This document shows positions 1-7,761 of a DNA stretch of 11,030 nt, piece by piece (position 1 is the first letter of the stretch; each line of letters starts with the position of its first letter). Both the position numbers and the translations under genes were made by a program. The DNA is from Sphingobacteriaceae bacterium (GTDB lineage: Bacteria > Bacteroidota > Bacteroidia > B-17B0 > Aurantibacillaceae). The notes beneath the pieces were generated by a model. The model searched no databases, was not told the origin of the DNA, and saw only the letters and a list, made by a program, of their open reading frames with translations. The stretch is taken from the NCBI GenBank assembly GCA_023251695.1, contig JAHEYE010000096.1:1-11030 (forward strand), written 5' to 3'.

Positions 1-96
1 TAACAAGGTAATTATCTTGAAAATCCGGTTTTCCATGAGGCTTTATATGAGTAAATATATGAATTGCCGCCAAGTATAACCAGAGGCCGTAAAAGT

Positions 97-498
97 TTAG
101 TATAATATCACCCTGTACTTTTCCGCCATTTTTTTTATCTGCTCATCACTTATCTGATGAATATTCTTGCCTTTGTGACGATTTTCAACTGTAATAATAA
201 AAATCTGATACTTGTATTCAGCTGCTAATTTAAAATAAGGCGCAATCTCCCACTCCAAAGAAAAAACATTATCAATATAAATTTTAGAAACATTTTTTTG
301 CATGGAAGTCTTTGTATTCTCCTCACATTGCTTATAAGCCAAATGATTTTTATCGAATTCAAATTTATAGTCTCCATTTTTCAGGATAAAATAATCATCA
401 ATAGAAAATATAGGATACTTTCCATTCTCACTCAACTCTTTTGCTAAAGTTGTTTTTCCGGAACCGGGTAAGCCGCGTAGTAGAATGAGTGAGTTCAT
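97..498 (-). CDS. Small P-loop NTPase / kinase-like protein (AAA_33, N4BP2L-like)
   Basis: A complete 133-residue cytosolic protein with a Walker A motif at the extreme N-terminus (GLPGSGKTT, residues 9-17). It is followed by SIDDYF (32-37), where acidic residues sit as in polynucleotide-kinase-like P-loop proteins, then IDNVFSLEWEI (75-85) and VENRHKGKNIH (104-114). From memory these are hallmarks of the small NEDD4-binding-protein-2-like / AAA_33 ATPases, and the ending MAEKYRV fits the usual C-terminus of that family, so the gene appears intact. The family is predicted to bind ATP and phosphorylate an unknown substrate, possibly a nucleic acid or small molecule; this is not shown here. The ATG at 496-498 sits directly before the first beta strand and Walker A loop, so no earlier start is needed. 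It is divergent from the large exported protein at 686 and has no visible operon partner. Family call is fairly sure; function is unknown. Confidence 0.85.
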   Translation of the reverse strand: MNSLILLRGLPGSGKTTLAKELSENGKYPIFSIDDYFILKNGDYKFEFDKNHLAYKQCEENTKTSMQKNVSKIYIDNVFSLEWEIAPYFKLAAEYKYQIFIITVENRHKGKNIHQISDEQIKKMAEKYRVILY

Positions 499-685
499 TT
501 TAAAGATTTCCCTAAAATTACTTAATCTTAATTAAGAAAGAAAAGCCCGTTCAAAACGATCAGACATGACTTTAGCGGTTACTAAATCAATTTAAAATCT
601 GTGAAGGTGCCCTATTGGTTATTTAGGGATTAGGTTTTCTCTTCTATTTTCATTCTTTTTAGATAATAATTTTAACCCCATCCAA
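499..685. other. Divergent intergenic region with small dyads
   Basis: This gap separates the starts of the minus-strand P-loop gene and the plus-strand exported protein, so it should hold promoters for both. Visible elements are a 10-bp palindrome CTTAATTAAG at 537-546 and a dyad CCCTA / TAGGG at 610-614 and 624-628. A near match to the Bacteroidota -7 box, TAGGTTTT, lies at 631-638, but its only upstream TTG (615-617) is spaced too closely to be convincing. No RNA gene or ORF of substance is seen. Confidence 0.3.
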
Positions 686-3472
686 ATGAAACAACTTTTA
701 CTCGTGTTCTCGTTTTGGTTACTGGTACTTAATGCTTCCTCCCAAAGCGCTTTAGATTATCTCGATTACGTTTTTCCTATGGACTCATTAGCAGGTTTCA
801 ATGCGAAATCTGCCAATAAAATAGCCATGGACCATTTTTATTTTGGTAGCGAATACAAAGTAATAATGTATAAAATGAAACGTGATTTCATTAATACAAA
901 ATATGGTTATACGCAGGCTTCTTCATTTATTTCCGGTAATTCAACCGCAAAAGGAGGTAGTCCCATAACCATACTTGGCGCTCCCTGTAACAATGAAGAT
1001 TTTGAAGCTTCTGCTGCAACAACTGCAACCACAGCAGCTGCAGCCATTGGTACTAGTCTTGCAGGATGGAATGTTACCCAAGGCCAAAACAGCGGATTAA
1101 ACTCTTCATGTACAATGGCAGGATGTTGTTCTACCGCAGGAAGTACGAATGCATGGATTAGAACCACTCCTTGGACAGACCCCAACGCCGGTGTATTAGG
1201 TGTTATTGCTGCGTCACCATTAGGCGGTACAAAAATACTTCAGATGAATGATAACATTCCCATAACAGGAGAAATGGTTATGATTCAACAAACTTTTCCT
1301 GTTACCAGCGCTAATGCCATGTTTCAAATGGCTTACCTGGCCTCTCTCAACGGTTCGGCTCACGCTTGTTGCGATCAGCCATTCATGACAATAAAGGTTG
1401 TGGATTGCATGAATGTACCTTTAGCATGTCCTTCCCTTAGTGTTACACCTCCGGGCGCAGCGTGTGTTTCATCAGCCCCATCAGGATGGACTACCAACGC
1501 AGCTGGTATTTCTTATACAACTGCATGGCAAAAATATTCTCTTGATTTAACTCCTTATATCGGAACATGTATTACAGTTCAGTTTCTTGTAAGTGATTGC
1601 AATGGTTGGGCACACCACGGTATGTGTTATGTGGATTTTCTTTGCTCTCCAATGAATATTCAGGTAAATACAGTTTCTTTCCCTGCAGGTCCACCTGTTG
1701 TTGCAGTAACTGCATGCGGTGTGGCTACCGCCTCTATGACAGCACCTCCTGGTCTTGGGCCATATTTATGGAATGGTCCCGGTGGAAGTGGTATCACAAA
1801 CAACACTAACCAAACTATTACAACAACTATGGCAGGCAATTACACCCTTACTATGACGCCTCCGGGTCTTTGTGCGCCAATAACAAAAACAATCAGTCTG
1901 AGTTTCGGAGTATTTCCTGCAGGTGGTTTCACAAGATCTAATTCCTGCACAACTTATACTTTTACCAATACAGGTGCCGCCTCACCTGCAGTACAAACTT
2001 ATTCAATAGTCGGTCCCGGGGCGCCCCCCAGTTACACAACTACGAATCCCACAAGTGTCGTCAATCTCGCACCTTCAACAACGTACACCATTTACCAAAC
2101 GGTAACAAATGCTGCAGGGTGTCCAACAACTACATCAGTCGTTATCACAACACCTGCCGGACCTAGTCCTGCATTTACCGCAGTTCCATCATTTACGCAA
2201 TGCTTTAGTGGGAATGCTTTTACATTTAATGCCACTACAGCTGCAGGTACCCACACTTATAATTTTATTCCTGCAGCAGGTGCACCACCGAGCGGATTTG
2301 TAAATAATTACGGTCCGGTTAGTTTTACTTCGCCCGGTACTTATACAGTGCAACATACTACAATTAGCGGTGGATGTACAGTTGCAACAACCTCTGTAGT
2401 AGTTGTTAATTCAACACCAACGATAACATCTATTACTGCCTCCCCGCCGGGATGTGCCGGAGGAACTGCTTCATTAACAGCAACAGGTGGGCCAGGACTT
2501 GTTTCGTGGAGTGGTCCGAATTCTTACACAGCTTCCGGTGCCAGTGCATCCGTTCCAAATTTTAATGCAATTAATCAAGGTGTTTACACAGTTACTATTA
2601 ATAACAATGGCTGCCCGAGAACCGGAACCATTTTAGTTAATATGGGAACGATACCAACAGCGAGTTTAACAAATACAGGTCCTTATTGTCAGGGCGCCAC
2701 AATTATTTTAAATGCAACAACAAGTTCAACCGCTGCTACCTTTACCCAATTCTATGACTGTTGCTGGTGGTCGACTTGTTGTGGTCCTACTTTTTCGGCG
2801 GCTGTAACACCAACTGCTACTACATCTTCATCCGGTGTTTATTATTTCTGGGTTCAATTCAGTAACGGCTGTACAGCCCAGGCACAAACAACTGTAACTG
2901 TAAATCCGTGTGTTTTGCCAATTGAGCTTCTGTGGTTTGACGCTGTTTGCCAAAATAATGCCATAGAAGTAAGCTGGGAGACTGCAATGGAAAAAAACAA
3001 TAAATCTTTTAGCATTTTAAGATCTGAAGATGGGATTAATTATGAATTGGTTGCTATTTTAAATGGTGCCAATAACAGCAGTTCTTCCAAACGGTATAGC
3101 TATACTGATAAAAAAGTAGAACCCGGAAGGATATATTATTACCGTTTAAGGTCTACTGATTTTTCTAATGCGGAAGAAGATGCGGGTAAAATGATTTCAG
3201 TTCAATGCACAAAGAAAAACTTCGGGCTTGAAATTTTCCCGAATCCCTCAAGTACAGAAATTTATGTTATCAGTGAAAATAATTTAAATAACGCAACAAT
3301 TGAAATTTTGAATAACATGGGCCAGAAGGTAAAAACTTTTACCAACGTTAATCTAAATAAAAACGAGCGTTTCACTATTGATGTGAGCGACATGTTAAAC
3401 GGCTGCCATCAGTTAATTGTTTCAGATAATGAAACTATAATACAAAGAAAATTAGTAAAATACATTAATTAA
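686..3472 (+). CDS. Large T9SS-exported, Cys-rich multi-module surface protein with type A sorting domain
   Basis: 928 residues. Residues 1-20 are a signal peptide (hydrophobic core LLLVFSFWLLVL, likely cleaved after SSQ). A Cys-rich, jellyroll/MAM-like region follows at about 100-320. Then come roughly five Ig/PKD-like beta modules at about 330-410, 411-490, 495-575, 577-655 and 657-740, rich in Thr, Pro, Gly and Ala. An FN3-like module starts with LPIELLWFDAVC (744-755) and contains the YYYRLRSTD strand; this type is common just before sorting domains. The last 80 residues (about 848-928) form a T9SS type A sorting domain, with IFPNPSS at 850-856, an NNMGQKV strand at 876-882 and a C-terminal Lys-rich strand. 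The protein should cross the inner membrane by Sec and the outer membrane by T9SS, then be surface-attached or released. Its role may be adhesion or carbohydrate binding, but no catalytic domain is recognised. Oddities are four adjacent Cys pairs and a Cys/Trp loop at 692-699. The ATG at 686 is the only start that gives the signal peptide, and there is no Shine-Dalgarno. Confidence 0.92.
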   Translation: MKQLLLVFSFWLLVLNASSQSALDYLDYVFPMDSLAGFNAKSANKIAMDHFYFGSEYKVIMYKMKRDFINTKYGYTQASSFISGNSTAKGGSPITILGAPCNNEDFEASAATTATTAAAAIGTSLAGWNVTQGQNSGLNSSCTMAGCCSTAGSTNAWIRTTPWTDPNAGVLGVIAASPLGGTKILQMNDNIPITGEMVMIQQTFPVTSANAMFQMAYLASLNGSAHACCDQPFMTIKVVDCMNVPLACPSLSVTPPGAACVSSAPSGWTTNAAGISYTTAWQKYSLDLTPYIGTCITVQFLVSDCNGWAHHGMCYVDFLCSPMNIQVNTVSFPAGPPVVAVTACGVATASMTAPPGLGPYLWNGPGGSGITNNTNQTITTTMAGNYTLTMTPPGLCAPITKTISLSFGVFPAGGFTRSNSCTTYTFTNTGAASPAVQTYSIVGPGAPPSYTTTNPTSVVNLAPSTTYTIYQTVTNAAGCPTTTSVVITTPAGPSPAFTAVPSFTQCFSGNAFTFNATTAAGTHTYNFIPAAGAPPSGFVNNYGPVSFTSPGTYTVQHTTISGGCTVATTSVVVVNSTPTITSITASPPGCAGGTASLTATGGPGLVSWSGPNSYTASGASASVPNFNAINQGVYTVTINNNGCPRTGTILVNMGTIPTASLTNTGPYCQGATIILNATTSSTAATFTQFYDCCWWSTCCGPTFSAAVTPTATTSSSGVYYFWVQFSNGCTAQAQTTVTVNPCVLPIELLWFDAVCQNNAIEVSWETAMEKNNKSFSILRSEDGINYELVAILNGANNSSSSKRYSYTDKKVEPGRIYYYRLRSTDFSNAEEDAGKMISVQCTKKNFGLEIFPNPSSTEIYVISENNLNNATIEILNNMGQKVKTFTNVNLNKNERFTIDVSDMLNGCHQLIVSDNETIIQRKLVKYIN

Positions 3473-3478
3473 GTTCAA

Positions 3479-3515
3479 CTAAAAGCCCGACACAAGAGTC
3501 GGGCTTTTAGTTTTT
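3479..3515 (+). terminator. Rho-independent terminator between convergent genes
   Basis: A perfect 13-bp stem, CTAAAAGCCCGAC (3479-3491) with GTCGGGCTTTTAG (3498-3510), encloses a 6-base loop (ACAAGA) and is followed by five T residues. It begins 6 bases after the stop of the exported-protein gene. Read from the minus strand the hairpin also ends in a T4 run inside the stem, so it may partly stop transcription from the convergent icmF gene, whose stop is at 3535. Confidence 0.9.
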
Positions 3516-3534
3516 CCTAACGAATAAATTCGGA

Positions 3535-6500
3535 TTACATATTCCTTCTGTACTGACCACCCACTTCAAATAAAGAGAAAGTAATTTGTCCGAGCGAACA
3601 ATATTTTACCGCTTCCATTAACTCTGCAAAAATATTTTTGTTTTGAATAGCGGTTTCCTGTAAGCGTTCCAATACCTCAACAGATTTTTCTTTGTGCGAA
3701 CCATGCAATTCTTTTAGCATGTTAATCTGATATTCTTTCTCTTCTTTTGTTGAACGGATAACTTCCTGTGGAATTATGGTTGGAGAACCTTTTGAACTTA
3801 AAAATGTATTTACGCCGATGATAGGATATTCACCCGTATGCTTCAACATTTCATAATACAAACTTTCTTCCTGAATTTTCCCGCGCTGATACATAGTTTC
3901 CATCGCACCTAATACACCACCCCGTTCTGTTATTTTATCGAATTCGCTTAGTACAGCTTCTTCCACAAGATCAGTTAATTCCTCAATTATAAATGAACCT
4001 TGCAACGGGTTTTCATTCTTTGCTAAACCTAACTCGCGGTTAATAATTAGCTGAATGGCCATTGCCCTACGAACCGATCCTTCAGTTGGCGTTGTAATAG
4101 CTTCATCATACGCATTTGTGTGCAACGAATTACAATTATCGTAAATCGCATACAGGGCTTGTAAAGTAGTGCGGATATCGTTAAAATCTATTTCCTGCGC
4201 GTGTAACGAACGTCCTGATGTTTGTATGTGATATTTCAACATCTGACTCCTTTCATTTCCTCCATATTTAAATTTCATTGCCTTTGCCCAGATTTTTCTT
4301 GACACACGTCCGATCACAGAATACTCAGGATCGATACCATTACTGAAGAAGAATGATAAGTTTGGAGCGAAGTCATCGATGTGCATTCCACGGCTCAAAT
4401 AATATTCTACAAACGTAAATCCATTCGCTAAGGTAAATGCCAATTGCGAAATAGGATTTGCTCCCGCTTCTGCAATATGATATCCGGAAATAGATACAGA
4501 ATAAAAATTACGGACTTTTTGATCAATAAAATATTGCTGCACATCGCCCATCACCCGCAAACTGAATTCTGTACTGAAAATACAAGTATTCTGTGCCTGA
4601 TCTTCTTTTAAAATATCGGCTTGCACCGTTCCCCGAACCTGTGATAAAGTGGATGCTTTTATTTTTTCGTAAACATCTTTTGGTAAAACCTGATCCCCTG
4701 TTACTCCTAATAACATTAAACCTAAACCATCATTTCCATCAGGAAGATCGCCTTGGTATTGCGGACGCTTGGTTCCTTTTGTTTTATAGATGTCAGTTAT
4801 CTTCTTCTCAATTTCTTTTTCTAATTTATTTGCCTTGATGTACAATTCACATTGCTGATCAATAGCTGCATTCATAAAAAATGCTGCCAATGTTGGTGCC
4901 GGACCATTAATTGTCATCGACACAGAAGTTTTTGGATCTGCTAAATTAAATCCGCTATATAATTTCTTAGCATCATCCAAACAACAAATACTCACACCTG
5001 AGTTACCTATTTTGCCATAAATATCGGGACGGTAATCAGGATTATTACCATAAAGCGTTACGCTATCAAAGGCGGTGCTTAAACGTGCAGCCGGTAATCC
5101 TTTACTTACATAGTGAAAACGTTTGTTCGTTCTTTCCGGTCCGCCTTCACCGGCGAACATGCGCGTTGGATCTTCTCCTTCGCGTTTGAATGGATAAATA
5201 CCCGCAGCATAAGGGAATTCTCCCGGGAAATTCTCTTGTAAATTCCATTGTAAAATGTCGCCCCATGCGGTGAATTTAGGCGATGCAATCTTTGGAACTT
5301 GAGTATGCGATAATGATTCGTAATGTGTTTTAATTTTCAATTCTTTATCACGTACTTTAAAAATATAGAATTCGTTACTGTATAATTTCTTTTTCTCTTC
5401 CCAGCCTTCAATCGTTTTTAAATTACGAGGATCAAGATCTAATTTTGTTTTTTCAAACGCTTCTTGTAAACCTTTTATTAATCTATCTTTATCTTCAATA
5501 GCCGAAGCCTTTAAAGTTTCGATTGATTTTTGCAAACCGTAAAGTTTTTGTGCGATTTCTGCCTGTTCTTTTCCTTTCTTATCGTAATTACGGTTATTCT
5601 CGCTGATCTCGCTTAAGTAACGTGTTTTTGCAGGAGGAATGATGTAAATCTTTTCGCTCATCTCGTTCGTGATAACGAAATTAGATTTCAGCTTTTCATT
5701 CTTGGTTTTCTCAAGCAATTTATCCATTACCGCCCGGTACAAACGGTTCATACCCGGATCGTTGAATTGAGAAGCTATTGTTCCATGAACAGGAAGAGAA
5801 TCATCATTGGCGTCAAATAAATTATGATTGCGCTTGTATTGCTTTTTCACATCACGTAATGCATCTAAGGCACCGCGCTTATCAAATTTGTTGAGTGCAA
5901 TTATATCGGCGAAATCCAACATGTCGATTTTTTCCAATTGTGATGCTGCTCCGTATTCAGGCGTCATCACATATAAACTCATGTTACTGTGTTCAATAAT
6001 TTCAGTGTCACTCTGCCCTATTCCGCTCGTTTCAAGAATTATCAGATCAAAGTTTGCTGTTTTACAAATATCAACCGCGTCTTGCACATATTTACTCAAC
6101 GCTAAATTGCTTTGACGGGTTGCCAACGAACGCATGTAAACTCTATCATTACGGATGGCATTCATGCGGATCCTGTCGCCTAATAAAGCCCCGCCGGTTT
6201 TACGCTTACTTGGGTCAACGGAAATAATAGCAACTTGTTTGTCTTTAAAATCAACTAAAAAACGGCGCACCAATTCATCCACTAAACTACTTTTACCTGA
6301 TCCGCCGGTTCCTGTAATTCCCAAAACTGGTGTCGCAGATGTTTTTGCTTTCTCCCGTACTTTATTCAGCATTGCGGTGCTTTCTTCATTAAAATTTTCA
6401 GCCGCTGAAATTAGTTTGGCTATTGATTTATAATCGCGCTCAATTATATGGCCTACTTCACCATTTAGGTTTTTACCTGTGGCGAAATCACATTGCTTTA

Positions 6501-6915
6501 ATAAATCATTTATCATTCCCTGCAAACCCATCGAACGTCCATCGTCAGGCGAGTAAATTCTTGTAATTCCGTATTTATGCAATTCTGTGATTTCCGTTGG
6601 TAAAATAACCCCACCTCCACCACCAAATAATTTTATGTGTGTACAGTCCTTCTCTTTCAAAAGATCGTACATATATTTAAAATACTCAACATGTCCGCCC
6701 TGATAAGAGGTAACAGCAATTGCATTTGCATCTTCCTGAATGGCGCAATTCACAACCTCTTGTGCGCTTCTATCGTGACCTAAATGAATAACTTCGGCCC
6801 CGCTCGACTGAATGATACGGCGCATAATATTAATGGCGGCATCGTGACCATCGAAAAGAGCAGCGGCCGTTACAATACGGATCTTATTTTTTGATTGATA
6901 AGGGGTGGTTTCCAT
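3535..6915 (-). CDS. icmF: Fused isobutyryl-CoA mutase IcmF (B12-binding, G-protein chaperone and mutase domains)
   Basis: An adenosylcobalamin-dependent mutase interconverting isobutyryl-CoA and n-butyryl-CoA, with its own GTPase chaperone fused in. From the ATG at 6915 it has 1126 residues. The B12 domain (about 10-145) carries DGHDAA at 22-27, with H24 as the expected cobalt ligand, then TSYQGG and a Gly5 run at 98-102. The MeaB-like GTPase (about 170-410) has the P-loop GTGGSGKS (202-209), ETSGIGQS (295-302) and base-recognition NKFD (342-345). After a linker, the TIM-barrel mutase domain (about 545-1126) has RMFAGEG with F587 at the position of methylmalonyl-CoA mutase Tyr89, GTVQADILKEDQAQN with Q775 at the Arg207 position, and SGYHIAEAGA with H813. 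Phe and Gln at those two sites are known markers of isobutyryl-CoA specificity. A longer reading from a TTG at 6948 adds 11 residues; the ATG matches the family N-terminus as I recall it. The upstream TPR gene ends 81 bases away on the same strand. Family length is normal and no frameshift is seen. Confidence 0.96.
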   Translation of the reverse strand: METTPYQSKNKIRIVTAAALFDGHDAAINIMRRIIQSSGAEVIHLGHDRSAQEVVNCAIQEDANAIAVTSYQGGHVEYFKYMYDLLKEKDCTHIKLFGGGGGVILPTEITELHKYGITRIYSPDDGRSMGLQGMINDLLKQCDFATGKNLNGEVGHIIERDYKSIAKLISAAENFNEESTAMLNKVREKAKTSATPVLGITGTGGSGKSSLVDELVRRFLVDFKDKQVAIISVDPSKRKTGGALLGDRIRMNAIRNDRVYMRSLATRQSNLALSKYVQDAVDICKTANFDLIILETSGIGQSDTEIIEHSNMSLYVMTPEYGAASQLEKIDMLDFADIIALNKFDKRGALDALRDVKKQYKRNHNLFDANDDSLPVHGTIASQFNDPGMNRLYRAVMDKLLEKTKNEKLKSNFVITNEMSEKIYIIPPAKTRYLSEISENNRNYDKKGKEQAEIAQKLYGLQKSIETLKASAIEDKDRLIKGLQEAFEKTKLDLDPRNLKTIEGWEEKKKLYSNEFYIFKVRDKELKIKTHYESLSHTQVPKIASPKFTAWGDILQWNLQENFPGEFPYAAGIYPFKREGEDPTRMFAGEGGPERTNKRFHYVSKGLPAARLSTAFDSVTLYGNNPDYRPDIYGKIGNSGVSICCLDDAKKLYSGFNLADPKTSVSMTINGPAPTLAAFFMNAAIDQQCELYIKANKLEKEIEKKITDIYKTKGTKRPQYQGDLPDGNDGLGLMLLGVTGDQVLPKDVYEKIKASTLSQVRGTVQADILKEDQAQNTCIFSTEFSLRVMGDVQQYFIDQKVRNFYSVSISGYHIAEAGANPISQLAFTLANGFTFVEYYLSRGMHIDDFAPNLSFFFSNGIDPEYSVIGRVSRKIWAKAMKFKYGGNERSQMLKYHIQTSGRSLHAQEIDFNDIRTTLQALYAIYDNCNSLHTNAYDEAITTPTEGSVRRAMAIQLIINRELGLAKNENPLQGSFIIEELTDLVEEAVLSEFDKITERGGVLGAMETMYQRGKIQEESLYYEMLKHTGEYPIIGVNTFLSSKGSPTIIPQEVIRSTKEEKEYQINMLKELHGSHKEKSVEVLERLQETAIQNKNIFAELMEAVKYCSLGQITFSLFEVGGQYRRNM

Positions 6916-6996
6916 TGGGACTTTAATATAGCCCACTAATATAGGCAAAATAAGCCTTTTTGGGAAAGGGGATTTTGAAAGGAATTATGAGCTGTT

Positions 6997-7761
6997 TTAC
7001 AGGGATTTCAGATGATTCTTAGCTCTTACTTTAAAATCAAGGTCCTCCAAAACAGCGGTTTCCCTGTTTTTCAATTTTATTACCAAATTAAAATATATGC
7101 GGGCTTTCTCTGTCTCGCCATTCTCCATCAAGGCCTCAGCATAATAGAAATTGTTGGCAATGTCGGAAGGAAAATATTTTAAAGTTTTTTCAAGTACCCG
7201 TTTTGCTTCAGCTTTGCTTGGCCAATCAATAATAAGAGGGACAAACGGGGTTTTATAATTGAGAATGCCTAAAACTTTCCATCCCGTGCATGAATTATAC
7301 ATAGAATCTAATTCAATTAATTTCATTGCGCTTTTATGCATTTTTTCCACTATACCATTCGTCGCGTTTGCAAATGCGCCTGTGAGTTCTGCTTTTAATC
7401 CGACACTAGTGATATGTTCGAAAAGAATAGCTCCTGATAATGGAAAAACCTCCATATACATTTCAGAAAGTTCGATGGTCTTGTCGAGTAAATTCTTTTT
7501 TTGTTTTTCAGTAGTGTAAACAAAACGCGTCTTAAAATTGAGCGACAATAAATAATACAAAGCACATCTCTCTGAGCCATTTCCGTTCTCAATTTCAGTT
7601 TCAAAAAGATAAATACATTTATTAATCAGGTTAGAGTCTGCCTGTAAACCCTTTGTCTTCTCATGCCGTTTGTTAAAGAGTTCGATTGCTTTGTCAAGTG
7701 ATGTTTGTGACCGCCCGATAAATAAAAAACTAAAGAATATGAATAAGAATTTAATTCTCAT
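6997..7761 (-). CDS. Exported TPR-like helical protein, function unknown
   Basis: 254 residues from the ATG at 7761. Residues 1-19 form a signal peptide (MRIKFLF, hydrophobic core, GRSQ), with likely cleavage after Gln as is common in Bacteroidota. There is no lipobox Cys, so it is probably a soluble periplasmic protein. The mature part is all-helical. The clearest TPR-like unit is at about 182-231: two helices joined by a YFPSD turn, then the NNFYYAEALMENGETEKA consensus. The preceding WKVLGILNYKTPFVPLIIDWPSKAEA resembles uncharacterised exported TPR proteins. The start codon overlaps the last 11 bases of the Rieske oxygenase gene (7751-7761) in another frame, which points to co-transcription and probably translational coupling. 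A longer in-frame reading from 7818 would put 19 extra polar residues before the signal peptide and is less likely. The role is probably protein-protein contact; the partner is unknown. Confidence 0.82.
   Translation of the reverse strand: MRIKFLFIFFSFLFIGRSQTSLDKAIELFNKRHEKTKGLQADSNLINKCIYLFETEIENGNGSERCALYYLLSLNFKTRFVYTTEKQKKNLLDKTIELSEMYMEVFPLSGAILFEHITSVGLKAELTGAFANATNGIVEKMHKSAMKLIELDSMYNSCTGWKVLGILNYKTPFVPLIIDWPSKAEAKRVLEKTLKYFPSDIANNFYYAEALMENGETEKARIYFNLVIKLKNRETAVLEDLDFKVRAKNHLKSL

Noticed and set aside
1..96. Partial genes at the left edge: a short plus-strand frame ending at 79, and a minus-strand frame running off the edge
   Set aside because: Both are under 40 codons with no recognisable protein sequence. 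The minus-strand frame has no start and overlaps the P-loop gene in another frame.
2011..2030. A local GC-rich, C6-containing stretch as a possible phase-variation tract in the large exported protein
   Set aside because: The run is only six C residues within Pro-Pro codons and the frame is intact, so there is no sign of a slippage switch.
5828..6433. Plus-strand open frames of about 92-95 codons antisense to icmF
   Set aside because: They are shadows of the conserved GTPase domain coding sequence, with no leader, no family resemblance and no independent codon pattern.
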